From the NCBI RefSeq assembly GCF_018333375.1, contig NZ_BORW01000035.1, forward strand, positions 1 to 59,922: a stretch of 59,922 bases of DNA, read 5' to 3'. Source of the stretch: Paenibacillus cookii. GTDB lineage: Bacteria; Bacillota; Bacilli; Paenibacillales; Paenibacillaceae. Both the position numbers and the translations under genes were made by a program. Shown one piece after another: positions 17,543 to 27,176 of this stretch. How positions within the stretch are numbered: the first letter of the stretch is position 1; every line of letters begins with the position of its first letter. The notes under the pieces were generated by a model. The model was not told the DNA's origin and made no database searches. It saw only the letters and a program-made list of their open reading frames with translations.

Positions 17543-17575
17543 ATCCTGTCCCGCTTTTTGCGGGGCAGGATTTTT
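17543..17575 (+). terminator. Terminator of katE
   Basis: ATCCTGTCCCGC-TTTTT-GCGGGGCAGGAT followed by TTTT, 23 bases after the katE stop: a textbook rho-independent terminator. Confidence 0.93.
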
Positions 17576-17845
17576 GAATTTCGGACCGTTTAGAAACTTA
17601 GAAGTAAATGACGACGCCATGATTTCGTTCGACGAATATCTCCGAAGCTGATTGCTGCTTGAACAACCTTCCGTTCTCAAGCGGTAAGAGCAGGCGCCTG
17701 TAACCGTTGGCTAATGGCGTTGCCTGCCTGGTCCACGAACCGGAGCCGCTATTATCATTCAAGTAAATATCGGAGGTGTTTTTCTTGATTCAAAATCATA
17801 GACAAGGTAGGTGCCAGCTATCTATCTCAAAAAAGGATGGCCCAA
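17576..17845. other. Intergenic stretch, nothing recognised
   Basis: About 270 bases between the katE terminator and a decayed solute-binding protein fragment. I see no ribosome site with a credible frame, no clear hairpin and no known regulatory element. Confidence 0.5.
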
Positions 17846-17849
17846 ATAT

Positions 17850-18110
17850 CAAGAATTTAGGCGTTTTTGCCGTATAGCACTAAGAACATCGGGCCCTGCG
17901 TCCCACTTCAGATCCGGGTTGTTATCGAATTGCTTTTTCACATTCAGGAGCCATTGCTGTACCTTGCTTTGTATGGTGTAGTGTGTTCCTTCGATCCCGA
18001 AATTCGCAAGCAATCGGCCTTCTTCGCTGTTTACTTAATCAATGTATCGTAATGCCGCATCGGAATCTTTTCTAATCGCGCCTGAGATCTGGCCTCCTAT
18101 CCATTCAAAA
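17850..18110 (-). pseudogene. Fragment of an LplA-type extracellular solute-binding protein
   Basis: Reading the minus strand from 18108, one frame gives FEWIGGQISGAIRKDSDAAL, then RYID, a TAA, then VNSEEGRLLANFGIEGTHYT. The SEEG...NFGIEG-HYT pattern is characteristic of family 1 (LplA-like) sugar-binding lipoproteins of Paenibacillaceae. The fragment continues about 40 residues to a stop near 17851. Both ends of the gene are missing and there is an in-frame stop, so it is a relic lying directly behind the MFS gene. Confidence 0.55.
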
Positions 18111-19610
18111 TCAGTTGAGTTCGGTCGGCTGCTCCAGGCGTGGTCCTGCACCCGCCGCTTCCTTCCGTTTGCGCAGAAGGAGCGCCAGCGGAATGGCCAG
18201 CGCCACCAGCGCGCTCGCGAACAAAAACGCATCGTCGATGCTCCGCGTATACGCCTCGCGGCGTATCCATTCCGTGCCCTGCGCCGCATAGTTAGCGTGC
18301 AGACGGGACTCGTGCACGCTCATCCGCGCATAAAACACCGACGTAAACATGCCGAGCGCTCCCGCGCTGAATAGCTGCCGCAGCCAGTTGATCAGGGCCG
18401 ACGCATGGCCCGATTCGGACTGCGGAACCGCCGCCATCGCCGCGCTGGTCGCCGGCGTCAGCGACAGCCCCGTACCGACGTTGCGGATCGCCAGCCAGAT
18501 CATGACGGAGACGAGCGTCGTTTCCGTGCCGAGCCGGCTGAAGCGAAACGTCGTCACCAGCAGGATCAGGCTGCCCAGGGCAATCAGCGCTGCCGGCCCA
18601 AAGGTGCGGTAACCTTTCCCCGACAGGAACGTGGCCAGGGTCAGACACGCGGCCGCGGGAAGAAAGAGCAGCCCGACCTGAAAAGACGACAGCCCTTGAA
18701 CTTCTTCCAGGAACAGCGGGACAAAGTATACGCCGGAGTAGAGGGCAAAGGACAGGATCAGCGATACACCGAGGCTCGCGGCGAACGTGAAATTGCCGAA
18801 CAGCCTGAGGTTCAGCAGCGGCTCCTTCGCGCGCAGCTCGACCCGGATGAAAAGAGCGGTGCATGCGCCGCCGATCAGGAGGCAGCCCCACGTCCAGGCC
18901 GACGTCATGCCCCAGGCGTGCAGATTGCCGAACAGCAGCAGAATGGCAAGGCTGCCCACAGTGGCCAGCAGGAGTCCGGCGGAATCCAGACGCTTTTGCG
19001 GACCCCGAACGTCCTTCGGGAGCAGGATACGGCCCGCCAACCAGGCCAGAATACCGGCCGGCAGCGTCACGAGAAAAATCAGGTGCCAGTCGTGCTGCTG
19101 AAGCCACCCGCTAACCGAGGGGCCCACCGCCGTGCCAAGCACCGTCGAAAACGACCAGACGCTGACCGCTAGAGGCTGTCTTCCTCGCGGCAGCGTCTGA
19201 TAAATCATGGCCAGGGACACGGGCTGGATCAGTCCGCACCATAAGCCCTGCAAGATGCGGAAGAAAATCAGCGCATGAATATTCCAGGACAGGGAACACA
19301 TCACGGAACTGACGGTGATTCCGGCCAGCGACAGCAGAAACATCCGCCTGCCGCCGAAACGGCTGGAGAGATAGCCGCTGACGGGAGCAATCATGCCGAA
19401 GGCCAGCGTAAAGCCCGTAATGATCCACTGCACGGTCCCGAGGCCGGTGTGAAAGATGCCGATAAAGCCGGGCAGCGAAACGTTTAAGGAAACCATGGGA
19501 TACATGCCGACAAAGGAACCGCAGAACAGGGTGAGCAGAACCGGCCAAAACGGCAGACTGCCCTGCCCCTCTTCGGCCTTTGCCGCGGCAGCATTCATCG
19601 TGACTGACAA
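18111..19610 (-). CDS. MFS transporter, DHA2 (EmrB/QacA) type
   Basis: A 499-residue drug:proton antiporter with 13-14 predicted membrane segments and the DHA2 patterns GLGTVQWIITGFTLAFGMIA and SRFGGRRMFLLSLAG. Start: TTG 19608-19610, eight bases after GGGAGG; the ATG four codons later is too far from it. It is the last gene of a minus-strand operon (34 bases after the fused ABC ATPase) with a flavin monooxygenase and a peptide-type ABC importer. It could export a product or by-product of that pathway. The substrate is unknown. Confidence 0.88.
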   Translation of the reverse strand: MSVTMNAAAAKAEEGQGSLPFWPVLLTLFCGSFVGMYPMVSLNVSLPGFIGIFHTGLGTVQWIITGFTLAFGMIAPVSGYLSSRFGGRRMFLLSLAGITVSSVMCSLSWNIHALIFFRILQGLWCGLIQPVSLAMIYQTLPRGRQPLAVSVWSFSTVLGTAVGPSVSGWLQQHDWHLIFLVTLPAGILAWLAGRILLPKDVRGPQKRLDSAGLLLATVGSLAILLLFGNLHAWGMTSAWTWGCLLIGGACTALFIRVELRAKEPLLNLRLFGNFTFAASLGVSLILSFALYSGVYFVPLFLEEVQGLSSFQVGLLFLPAAACLTLATFLSGKGYRTFGPAALIALGSLILLVTTFRFSRLGTETTLVSVMIWLAIRNVGTGLSLTPATSAAMAAVPQSESGHASALINWLRQLFSAGALGMFTSVFYARMSVHESRLHANYAAQGTEWIRREAYTRSIDDAFLFASALVALAIPLALLLRKRKEAAGAGPRLEQPTELN

Positions 19611-19644
19611 TTCATAACCTCCCGTTCAGGTGGCGGCCATCCCG

Positions 19645-21840
19645 TCACAGCGCATAATGGCAGGCCGCGTGGTGACCGCTGTCCAGTTGGCGCAGCGCCG
19701 GCTCCTCCTGCCGGCAGCGGTCTGTCGCAAACGGACACCGGGTATGAAACCGGCAGCCCGAGGGCGGATTGGCCGGTGAGGGAATTTCCCCTTCCAGGCT
19801 TCCGGCCGGCTGGCCTTGGCGGGGCGTGGTCTGCGGTATGGCCTCGATCAGAGCCTGGGTATACGGGTGGGCCGGGGCGAGAAACAGCGACTCGCTCGGT
19901 GCGATCTCCACGAGCTTCCCGAGGTACATCACGCCGAGCCGGTCCGACAGATGCCGGACAACCTGCAGGCCATGGGCGATGAACAGGTAGGTCAGCCCCA
20001 GCTTTTGCTGCAGGTCCTGCAGCAAATTGATGATCTGGGCCTGAACCGATACGTCCAGCGCAGATACGGCTTCGTCGGCGAGAATGAACCGCGGGTTCAG
20101 GGCGATCGCGCGGGCGATGCCGATCCGCTGCCGCTGCCCGCCGGAGAACTCGTGCGGATACCGCTGCGCCCACGATGGGTCGAGCCCCACCAGCTCCAGC
20201 AGCTCGCTGACGCGGCGGCTGATGTCGGCAGGGGAGCGCTGCCCCTGACCGTGCACCTTAAGCGGCTCGGCGATGCTGTCGCCGATCTTCCAGCGCGGAT
20301 CCAGCGATCCGTACGGATCCTGGAAGATCGTCTGCATATGCTGGCGGGCAGCGCGCAGTTCACGTCCTCCCAGATTTGTCAGGTCCTTGCCGTCAAAAAG
20401 AACCGTCCCTGCTGTGGCACGCTCCATCTGGAGCAGCACCCGGCCAAGCGTCGACTTTCCGCTGCCGGACTCGCCGACCAGGCCGAAGGTTTCGCGCTTG
20501 CGGATCGTAAAGCTGACGTCGTCCACGGCGCGGATCAGCTTCTTCACTTTGCCGATGCCTCCGCCATGCACCGGGTAATACTTTTTCAGGTGATCCACGG
20601 TAAACAAAGCGTCCGCCGCTTCTTCCGCTGCCCCGACTGAGCCGGCTTCGCCGTGTCCTTCAATGTTCTCTTCTGCGCCGCCTTCCCGTGTAACGCGTAA
20701 AGCAGCCGTCTCGCTGGAAGCCGCCGGGTCGCCAGAACCTGCAGCTGCTGCACCCGAAACAGCCCTCGCATTGGATGCTGCCACCGCACCGAAACCCTCA
20801 GCTGTACCGGAACCCTCAGCTGCACCGGAGCCCCCCGGCACGGCAGGGGCCATCCAGCCCTCTGACTGAACCAACTCCTCCGCATGCCAGCAAGCGCTCC
20901 GGCGCTCGCCGGATCCGGTTAAGACCGGCGCTTCCTGCGTACAGCGCTCCGTGGCAAAGGGGCAGCGCGGGTGAAAGCGGCAGCCCTGCGGAAGTGCGGC
21001 CAGGCTCGGGATCGACCCTTCGATGGAATGCAGCTTCGTGCCGCGGACCGTGTCGAGCGTCGCGACGGAACGGAGCAGGCCCCGTGTATACGGGTGGCGT
21101 GGAAGGCGGAACAGCTCGGAAGCCGGCGCCTCCTCGACGATTTCGCCGGCATACATGACGACCACCCGGTCGGCAATTTCGGCGGCGATCCCAAGATCAT
21201 GGGTGATCAGCAGGATCGACATGCCGAGCTCGGCCTGCAGCTCTTTCAGCAGGCGCAAAATTTGCGCCTGGATCGTGACGTCCAATGCGGTGGTCGGCTC
21301 ATCCGCAATGAGCAGGTCCGGCCCGCAGGACAGCGCCATGGCGATCATGGCCCGCTGCAGCATTCCGCCGGACAGCTCGCCCGGATACTGCTTCAGCCGC
21401 AGCTCCGGCTCCGGAATGCCGATCCGCTTCAGCAGCCGGACGGCACGCTCCCTGGCCTCCCGCTTGGAAACTTTCTCATGCTGCAAGATGGTCTCCTGAA
21501 TTTGCTGCCCGATCGTAAAGACCGGATCGAAGGCCGCCATCGGCTCCTGGAACACCATCGCCATCCGTTTGCCGCGAATCCGGCGCAGTTCTGCCTCCGG
21601 CAGGCCTGCCAGGTCCGTCCCGTCCAGAAGAAGGCTTCCTCCGCTGATGCGCCCGTTCTCATGGTCGATCAGACGCATGATCGCTTTGGAGGCCACCGTC
21701 TTGCCGCTGCCCGACTCCCCGACGAGGCAGACGGTTTCCCCGGCTTCGATCGACAGCGTCACGTCCCGGATCGCCTGCAGCGTCCCTTTTCGGGTCGTAA
21801 AATCGACGGACAGCTCCCGGATATCAAGCAATGTGCTCAT
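19645..21840 (-). CDS. Fused dual ABC ATPase for a peptide/nickel-type importer (DppD-DppF like)
   Basis: A 731-residue protein that combines two ATPases normally made as DppD and DppF. First half: Walker A GESGSGKT (41-48), signature LSGGMLQRAMIAMAL, Walker B LLIADEPTTALD, and an Opp-type tail with RCPFATERC. Second half (from about 405): Walker A GESGSGKS, signature FSGGQRQRIGIARAI, Walker B FILADEAVSALD, tail RCPFATDRC. Between them lies an about 80-residue linker rich in Ala, Gly, Ser and Glu. It lies 15 bases downstream of the DppC-like permease. Such fusions are known; the long low-complexity linker is unusual. Confidence 0.93.
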   Translation of the reverse strand: MSTLLDIRELSVDFTTRKGTLQAIRDVTLSIEAGETVCLVGESGSGKTVASKAIMRLIDHENGRISGGSLLLDGTDLAGLPEAELRRIRGKRMAMVFQEPMAAFDPVFTIGQQIQETILQHEKVSKREARERAVRLLKRIGIPEPELRLKQYPGELSGGMLQRAMIAMALSCGPDLLIADEPTTALDVTIQAQILRLLKELQAELGMSILLITHDLGIAAEIADRVVVMYAGEIVEEAPASELFRLPRHPYTRGLLRSVATLDTVRGTKLHSIEGSIPSLAALPQGCRFHPRCPFATERCTQEAPVLTGSGERRSACWHAEELVQSEGWMAPAVPGGSGAAEGSGTAEGFGAVAASNARAVSGAAAAGSGDPAASSETAALRVTREGGAEENIEGHGEAGSVGAAEEAADALFTVDHLKKYYPVHGGGIGKVKKLIRAVDDVSFTIRKRETFGLVGESGSGKSTLGRVLLQMERATAGTVLFDGKDLTNLGGRELRAARQHMQTIFQDPYGSLDPRWKIGDSIAEPLKVHGQGQRSPADISRRVSELLELVGLDPSWAQRYPHEFSGGQRQRIGIARAIALNPRFILADEAVSALDVSVQAQIINLLQDLQQKLGLTYLFIAHGLQVVRHLSDRLGVMYLGKLVEIAPSESLFLAPAHPYTQALIEAIPQTTPRQGQPAGSLEGEIPSPANPPSGCRFHTRCPFATDRCRQEEPALRQLDSGHHAACHYAL

Positions 21841-21855
21841 TGATGCTTCCCTCCT

Positions 21856-22752
21856 TTAGCGCTGGGTGACTTTCTTTGGATCGAAATGGTCCCGGAGCCG
21901 ATCTCCAATAATGTTGACAGACAACACGAAGGCGGTGATGGCCAATCCCGGGAAGGTGCAGATCCACCAGGCCGCGGTCAAATAGCCTCTGCCTTGGGAG
22001 AGCAGCGTCCCCCAGTCCGGAACCTCGCGCAGAACCCCGAGGCCCAGAAAGCTCAGGCCCGATCCCGTCAGAATGGACGTACCGATACCGATAGCCGCCA
22101 TGACCAGCAGCGGAGACAGGCTGTTCGGCAGCACATGCTTCCAGAACACACTCAGCGGCGAAGCGCCGATGGATACCGACGCTTTGACGAACGTCCGGCT
22201 CTTGATGCTCAGCACCTGCGCCCGCATCACCCGGGCATAACCCGGCACGGAGGATACGGCTACCGCCAGCACGATGTTAAACAGGCTCGGACCGAGCGCG
22301 CCGGCGATGGCCAGCGCCAGCAGGATGCCCGGGATCGTCATCAGCACGTCATTGAGACGCATGATCGCCGTGTCGATCCAGCCGCCCGCATAACCGGACA
22401 GCGCCCCGATCGTTCCCCCAAGCAGGCCGCCGACGAGAACGGAAGTAAAGCCGATAAAGAGCGAGTCCCGGCTCCCGTACACGACCACGCTGAAAATATC
22501 CCGGCCGAAATAGTCCGTGCCGAACAGATGCGCGCCGCTTGGCGCCTGCATGATGCTGTCCGTCCGCATCTCCGTCGGGGCGTAGGGCGCAATCCACTGC
22601 GGCACGATGGCACAGGCCGCCACAAACAGAATGATTAATCCGGCCGCCACCAGGAACAGGTCGCTTGCCGTAAACTTACGGATTTTCGGTGCGGCCGCGG
22701 CCGCGAGCTTCCGCTCGCGCCAGACCGTCTTGGCGGATACCGCCTCCCTCAT
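21856..22752 (-). CDS. ABC transporter permease, DppC type
   Basis: A 298-residue permease of the OppC/DppC family with about six membrane segments and the EAA-loop region around SIGASPLSVFWKHVLPNSLS (near 195). The N-terminal 35 residues are the usual OppC cytoplasmic extension. It is 19 bases downstream of the DppB-like gene, in the same operon. It forms the heteromeric channel of a peptide, nickel or small-ligand importer. Confidence 0.93.
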   Translation of the reverse strand: MREAVSAKTVWRERKLAAAAAPKIRKFTASDLFLVAAGLIILFVAACAIVPQWIAPYAPTEMRTDSIMQAPSGAHLFGTDYFGRDIFSVVVYGSRDSLFIGFTSVLVGGLLGGTIGALSGYAGGWIDTAIMRLNDVLMTIPGILLALAIAGALGPSLFNIVLAVAVSSVPGYARVMRAQVLSIKSRTFVKASVSIGASPLSVFWKHVLPNSLSPLLVMAAIGIGTSILTGSGLSFLGLGVLREVPDWGTLLSQGRGYLTAAWWICTFPGLAITAFVLSVNIIGDRLRDHFDPKKVTQR

Positions 22753-22771
22753 AACTGCTCCCTCCCAAGGT

Positions 22772-23698
22772 TTAAGTTGAACGTCTCACGCGCGGATCGA
22801 TCAGCGTATAGGACAGATCCACCAGCAGGTTAACCAGCGTATAGATGATGGCTGAGAACAAAATGACGCCCTGGACCACCGGGAGATCCTTGGCCATGAT
22901 CGCATCCGAAATGATCCGGCCGATGCCCTGGCGGGAAAACACCGTCTCGACGACAACCGTGCCGGCCAGCATGTCACCGATCAGCATGCCCGTCATCGTG
23001 ACGGCCGGTATCAGCGCATTGCGCAGCGCGTGACGGTACATGACCGCCCGCTCCGCCAAGCCCTTGGAACGAAGCGTCACGATGAACTGTTCGCTGATGA
23101 CCTCCAGCATGCTGTTGCGGACCATCCGGATAATAAAGCCGCTCCCGACCGTGCCGAGCGCCAGTGCGGGCAGAACCAGCGTCCGCCATCCGTCCGATCC
23201 CATCGCCGGAAACCAGCCCAGCGTAATGGAGAAAATCAGGATGAGCAGGATGCCCGACCAGAAGGTTGGCATGGAGATGCCGAACAGCCCGATGACGCGG
23301 GCGATGATGTCAATCGCCCCGTTCCGGTGAATGGCAGACAGTACGCCCAGAAGCAGACCCACGGTTACGGACACCAGCACGCTGGCTCCGGTCAGGGCCA
23401 GGGTGGCGGGAAAGCTCTCGGCGATTTTGGGCAGCACCGGATCGGAATTCAGCAGGGATTTGCCGAAATCCCCCTGCAGGATGCTCCCGAAATAATGGAG
23501 CAGCTGGATGTGAAACGGCTGGTCCACACCCAGCTGATGCCTTAAGTTCGCAATGACCTCCGGCGTCGCCATCGAGGGGTCGACCATGTTGTCGGTCGGA
23601 TCCCCGGGAAGAACGTAGAGGATCGTGAACACCAAAACGAGCGAGCCGATAATGACGAGGAGCGACGTTAAAAGGCGCCGGGTTACCATCCACAGCAT
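22772..23698 (-). CDS. ABC transporter permease, DppB type
   Basis: A 308-residue permease of the OppB/DppB family: an N-terminal LLTSLLVIIGSLVLVFTILY segment, the family stretch LPGDPTDNM, and a loop with RSKGLAERAVMYRHALRNAL (near 208). It lies 19 bases after the binding-protein gene and before the DppC-like gene. Substrate specificity lies in the binding protein. Confidence 0.93.
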   Translation of the reverse strand: MLWMVTRRLLTSLLVIIGSLVLVFTILYVLPGDPTDNMVDPSMATPEVIANLRHQLGVDQPFHIQLLHYFGSILQGDFGKSLLNSDPVLPKIAESFPATLALTGASVLVSVTVGLLLGVLSAIHRNGAIDIIARVIGLFGISMPTFWSGILLILIFSITLGWFPAMGSDGWRTLVLPALALGTVGSGFIIRMVRNSMLEVISEQFIVTLRSKGLAERAVMYRHALRNALIPAVTMTGMLIGDMLAGTVVVETVFSRQGIGRIISDAIMAKDLPVVQGVILFSAIIYTLVNLLVDLSYTLIDPRVRRST

Positions 23699-23717
23699 GC
23701 CGCCTCAAGCCTCCTTT

Positions 23718-25373
23718 CTATTTTTGCAAAGATACGTCGTTGAACAGCGGATACCCGAGGGAATCAAAGGTAAGTCCCTGTACCGATTTGGAAGCGGCCA
23801 CCGTATACGGGAAGACGTAAATCGGCAGAATGACCGCATTATCGATGATATAATGCTGAATTTTATGGTACAGCTCCTCGCGCTTGGCATCGTCCTTCTC
23901 GACCCGTCCCTCTTCCAGCCACTTGTCGACTTCCGGACTGGCGAGTCTCGGCAGTGTCGGCCGGCTCTTTGGATCATAGGAATGGTAGAAGGAGTACAGC
24001 GCGTTCGGATCGGAGTTGACCTGGCTGTTGCCGTACAAATCATAGTTTCCGTTGGTGTAGACCACAGTGCGGACATCCTTCGTGATCTCGACCTCGACGT
24101 CCACGCCGATCTGCTTCAGCTGCTGCTGCACCATGACCGCGATGTCGTTGCGTTTCTCCCGGTTTGGCGTGCCGTCGACGTAGTGCAGAGTCAGTTTCTT
24201 CCCGTCCTTGGTCCGGACGCCGTCCGCTCCCTTGACCCATCCCAGCTCGTCAAGCAGCTGATTGGCTTTGGTGATATCCGGTTTGACCGAGTTTTCCAGC
24301 GACGGGTCATAACCGAAGGTGCCCGGGGTCAGCGGAGACCAAGCCCGCTCGTACGTGCCCAGGTACAGCGTTTTGACGATGGCGTCCACGTCCACGGCCA
24401 GCTGCACCGCCTGCCTTGCCTTCAGCTCGTTCCACGGCGCGCGCTCCTGGTTGAAGAACAACGTGTACGGCAGGCCGAGCGTATTTGCCTGCAGCAGCTG
24501 GAAATTCGGATCCTTTTTCAAGGTCAGGATGTTCTGAGGCGGCACCGTCTCGGCGGCCAGCACCTGCTTGCTCTGCACGCTGCCGATCCGGGTGGCCTCT
24601 TCGGGTACGATTTTAAAATCGATGCCGTCCAGGTAAGGCGCCCCCGTATTGGTCACGATCTCCGGCGCCCAAGCGTAGTCCGGATTGCGCTCGACCTTGA
24701 TGTCGGCATTCTCATCCCACTTGACGAATTTGAACGGCCCCGTGCCGACCGGATGCTGCCCCAGCTGATCCCCGTATTGCTTGGCTGCAGTCGGCGACAC
24801 CATGCCAAGCAGCGCCTGGCTCAGGTTGCCCAGAAAAGCCCGTGAGGGCGTCGACAAATTCAGCTTGATCGTGTACTCGTCGATGACCTCGGAGGACTTG
24901 TAGGGCTGAAGCAGGGCGGCCGCATTCGCCGCCTTGGTGGCGGGGTCCAGAATCCGGTCGAAGTTGAACTTGACCGCCTCGGCGTTAAACGGCGTTCCGT
25001 CCTGGAACTTGACGTCCTTCCGCAGCTTAAACGTGTAGCTAAGCCCATCGTCTGAAATGGTCCATTCCGTCGCCAGCCACGGCTTGATCGTATTGTCCGG
25101 CAGCTGAACGACCAGGCTGTCGTAGATGGTGCGGATGACGCGGACCGCGACGGCCAGTCCGGTGCGGTGCGGGTCCAGCGTATCCGGCGACGTCGCCAGC
25201 GCATAGGTGAGCTCCCCGCCCTGGGCGGATGCTCCCTGTACGGCCGGTGCCGCCCCGCTATCCGTCTGCCCTTGGGAGGCCGTCTGCTTGCCTCCGCAAG
25301 CGGACAGCAGCATAACGATGACCAGCAGAGCGGCTGTTGCCGATTTACGCCTGTTTTTCGAATCAAACTTCAT
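23718..25373 (-). CDS. ABC transporter substrate-binding lipoprotein, family 5 (DppA/OppA-like)
   Basis: A 551-residue exported lipoprotein. The signal region LLVIVMLLSACGG carries a lipobox with Cys near residue 26, followed by a Gln/Ser/Ala-rich tether. The family 5 core includes DTLDPHRTGLAVAVRVIRTI and LATEWTISDDGLSYTFKLRK. Start: ATG 25371-25373 after GGGAGTCTGAGAG; a more upstream ATG lacks a ribosome site. It captures a ligand for the DppBC-like permeases. Linked to a flavin monooxygenase, the ligand may be a small organic compound rather than a peptide; that is inference. Confidence 0.92.
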   Translation of the reverse strand: MKFDSKNRRKSATAALLVIVMLLSACGGKQTASQGQTDSGAAPAVQGASAQGGELTYALATSPDTLDPHRTGLAVAVRVIRTIYDSLVVQLPDNTIKPWLATEWTISDDGLSYTFKLRKDVKFQDGTPFNAEAVKFNFDRILDPATKAANAAALLQPYKSSEVIDEYTIKLNLSTPSRAFLGNLSQALLGMVSPTAAKQYGDQLGQHPVGTGPFKFVKWDENADIKVERNPDYAWAPEIVTNTGAPYLDGIDFKIVPEEATRIGSVQSKQVLAAETVPPQNILTLKKDPNFQLLQANTLGLPYTLFFNQERAPWNELKARQAVQLAVDVDAIVKTLYLGTYERAWSPLTPGTFGYDPSLENSVKPDITKANQLLDELGWVKGADGVRTKDGKKLTLHYVDGTPNREKRNDIAVMVQQQLKQIGVDVEVEITKDVRTVVYTNGNYDLYGNSQVNSDPNALYSFYHSYDPKSRPTLPRLASPEVDKWLEEGRVEKDDAKREELYHKIQHYIIDNAVILPIYVFPYTVAASKSVQGLTFDSLGYPLFNDVSLQK

Positions 25374-25456
25374 CTCTCTCAGACTCCCTTCAGATCCAGC
25401 TATCATTTGCATATAAGGTGCAGGGACTTGGCAGATTGGCAGAGCCCACGTCCCGT

Positions 25457-26785
25457 TTAGGACAGCGCTTTTTGCTTCGTATAGCGGTTCTCCGGCACCG
25501 GCAGACCCAGATTTCCCCGCAGCGTGTCTCCCTCGTATTCCGTGCGGAACAACCCCCGATCGCGCAAGATCGGCACCACCAGCTCGACGAAATCGTCCAA
25601 TCCGCCCGGCACGCCCGAACCGATAATGAACCCGTCGGCAGCCTCTTCCTCAAACCACTGCTGCACCAAATCCGCCACCTTCTCCGGCGTCCCGATAAAC
25701 CCCGTCCGCGGCGTCGCTTCCTGCAGCGCTATTTCGCGCAGCGTCAAGTTCTCCTCTTTGGCGCGTCTCTTGATACGGTCGGTCGTGCTGCGGAAGCTGT
25801 TCGAGCCAAAGTCACCCAGATCGGGAAACGGCTCATCGAGCGGGTATTGGGAAAAGTCGTGGTGCTCGAAGTAGCGTCCAAGGTATTCCAAAGCCTTCTC
25901 AATCGTCACCAACCCGGCGATTTCCTGGTATTTGCGCTCGGCTTCCTCTTCCGTGCGGCCCACGATCGGCCCGATGCCCGGAAAGATCAGAATTTCCTCC
26001 GGAGCGCGCCCGAGTGCGGCTGCCCGCTGCTTCACGTCCCGGTAAAAAGCCTTGGCCTCCTCGATCGTCTCCGGGCCGGTGAACACGGCGTCCGCCGTTT
26101 TCGCCGCCAGGCTGCGGCCGCTGTCCGAGGAGCCCGCCTGGAACACGACCGGCTGCCCCTGCCGGGAGCGCGCAATGTTCAGCGGCCCCTGCACAGTGAA
26201 GAACTCCCCTTCATGGTTCAGCCGGTGCAATTTGTCCGGATCGAAGAACACCCCGCTCTCCTTATCCCGCACAAAGGCATCGTCTTCCCAGGAGTCCCAC
26301 AGCCCTTTGACCACCTCGAGGTACTCTTCCGCGATCCGGTACCGCTCGGAATGGGCCGGATGCGGCCGGCCGCCGAAATTCAGCGCGGTTCCCTCCAGTG
26401 GTGAAGTCACGACGTTCCACCCTGCGCGCCCGCCGCTGATGTGGTCGATGGAGGCGAACTGCCTGGCGACCGTAAACGGCTCACTGTAAGAGGTCGACAG
26501 CGTGCCGACAAGCCCGATCCGGGAAGTGGCTGCGCCGAGCGCGGACAAGATCGTAATCGGCTCAAACCGGTTCAAAAAGTGCGGGATCGACTTTTCGTTG
26601 ATATACAGGCCGTCGGCAATGAAAACAAAATCGAACTTGCCCTCTTCGGCCTTCTGTGCCTGCTGTGTATAGAACGAAATGTTTACGCTCGCATCCGAAG
26701 GAATTTGCGGATGTCTCCAGGCGGTGTGGCTGCTGCCCACGCCGTGTATGGTGGCCCCCAGTCGAAGCTGTCTGTTTTTGCCCAT
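25457..26785 (-). CDS. LLM-class flavin-dependent monooxygenase (NtaA/SnaA/DszA type)
   Basis: A 442-residue two-component monooxygenase that would use reduced FMN to oxidise a small substrate. Family motifs: AWRHPQIPSDASVNISFYTQ near 22, a FDFVFIADGLY core near 52, SHISGGRAGWNVVTS-like DHISGGRAGWNVVTSPLEG near 130, and PVVFQAGSSDSGRSLAA near 222. Start: ATG 26783-26785 with GGAGTGAG. It is first in a six-gene operon with the ABC importer and an MFS exporter. Related enzymes cleave nitrilotriacetate, alkyl sulfonates or sulfur compounds; which applies here cannot be told. No flavin reductase gene is nearby. Confidence 0.92.
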   Translation of the reverse strand: MGKNRQLRLGATIHGVGSSHTAWRHPQIPSDASVNISFYTQQAQKAEEGKFDFVFIADGLYINEKSIPHFLNRFEPITILSALGAATSRIGLVGTLSTSYSEPFTVARQFASIDHISGGRAGWNVVTSPLEGTALNFGGRPHPAHSERYRIAEEYLEVVKGLWDSWEDDAFVRDKESGVFFDPDKLHRLNHEGEFFTVQGPLNIARSRQGQPVVFQAGSSDSGRSLAAKTADAVFTGPETIEEAKAFYRDVKQRAAALGRAPEEILIFPGIGPIVGRTEEEAERKYQEIAGLVTIEKALEYLGRYFEHHDFSQYPLDEPFPDLGDFGSNSFRSTTDRIKRRAKEENLTLREIALQEATPRTGFIGTPEKVADLVQQWFEEEAADGFIIGSGVPGGLDDFVELVVPILRDRGLFRTEYEGDTLRGNLGLPVPENRYTKQKALS

Positions 26786-27017
26786 CGTTCACTCACTCCA
26801 TCTTTTTTTAAATTTGGGTTGATGCTTGAAATGACTCCAAAAATGACCCTCGACGGTTTCAATATGATTTATTTTTTCCAATGTGTATAGTCGGGATTAT
26901 TTATTGCTGATACTGTACCATTGATGCCTTTCCGGCCACAATATCGTATTAAAATCTTCTATTCCGGCTTTTCCATTCTCTATAAGGGGTTACACTGCGG
27001 GCTTCTCCCGGTATGAG
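26786..27017. other. Upstream region of the monooxygenase operon, no element recognised
   Basis: About 230 bases of AT-rich sequence upstream of the minus-strand operon. It must hold the promoter, but I could not assign a -35/-10 pair with confidence, and no S-box, T-box or other riboswitch pattern was seen. Confidence 0.45.
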
Positions 27018-27053
27018 AAAAACCGCGGTCCGTGCTTGGCGGACCGCGGTTTT
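27018..27053 (-). terminator. Terminator of the small-protein gene
   Basis: Perfect 13-14 base stem AAAACCGCGGTCCG / CGGACCGCGGTTTT with a 7-base loop. It lies about 120 bases after the minus-strand small gene and insulates the monooxygenase operon. Confidence 0.85.
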
Positions 27054-27176
27054 CAGGGTTGTTTCGGGCAGCTCTGTATTATATGTGGAGTACAGTAGGT
27101 GTGAAATAGAGGTCACACGGCCCTTTTCTACATTATAGTTGCCTGGCCGTCGGTGCTGAACGAAATGTTCATGAGG

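Noticed and set aside
26786..27017. Riboswitch upstream of the monooxygenase operon
   Set aside because: No conserved S-box, T-box or other core could be matched by eye.
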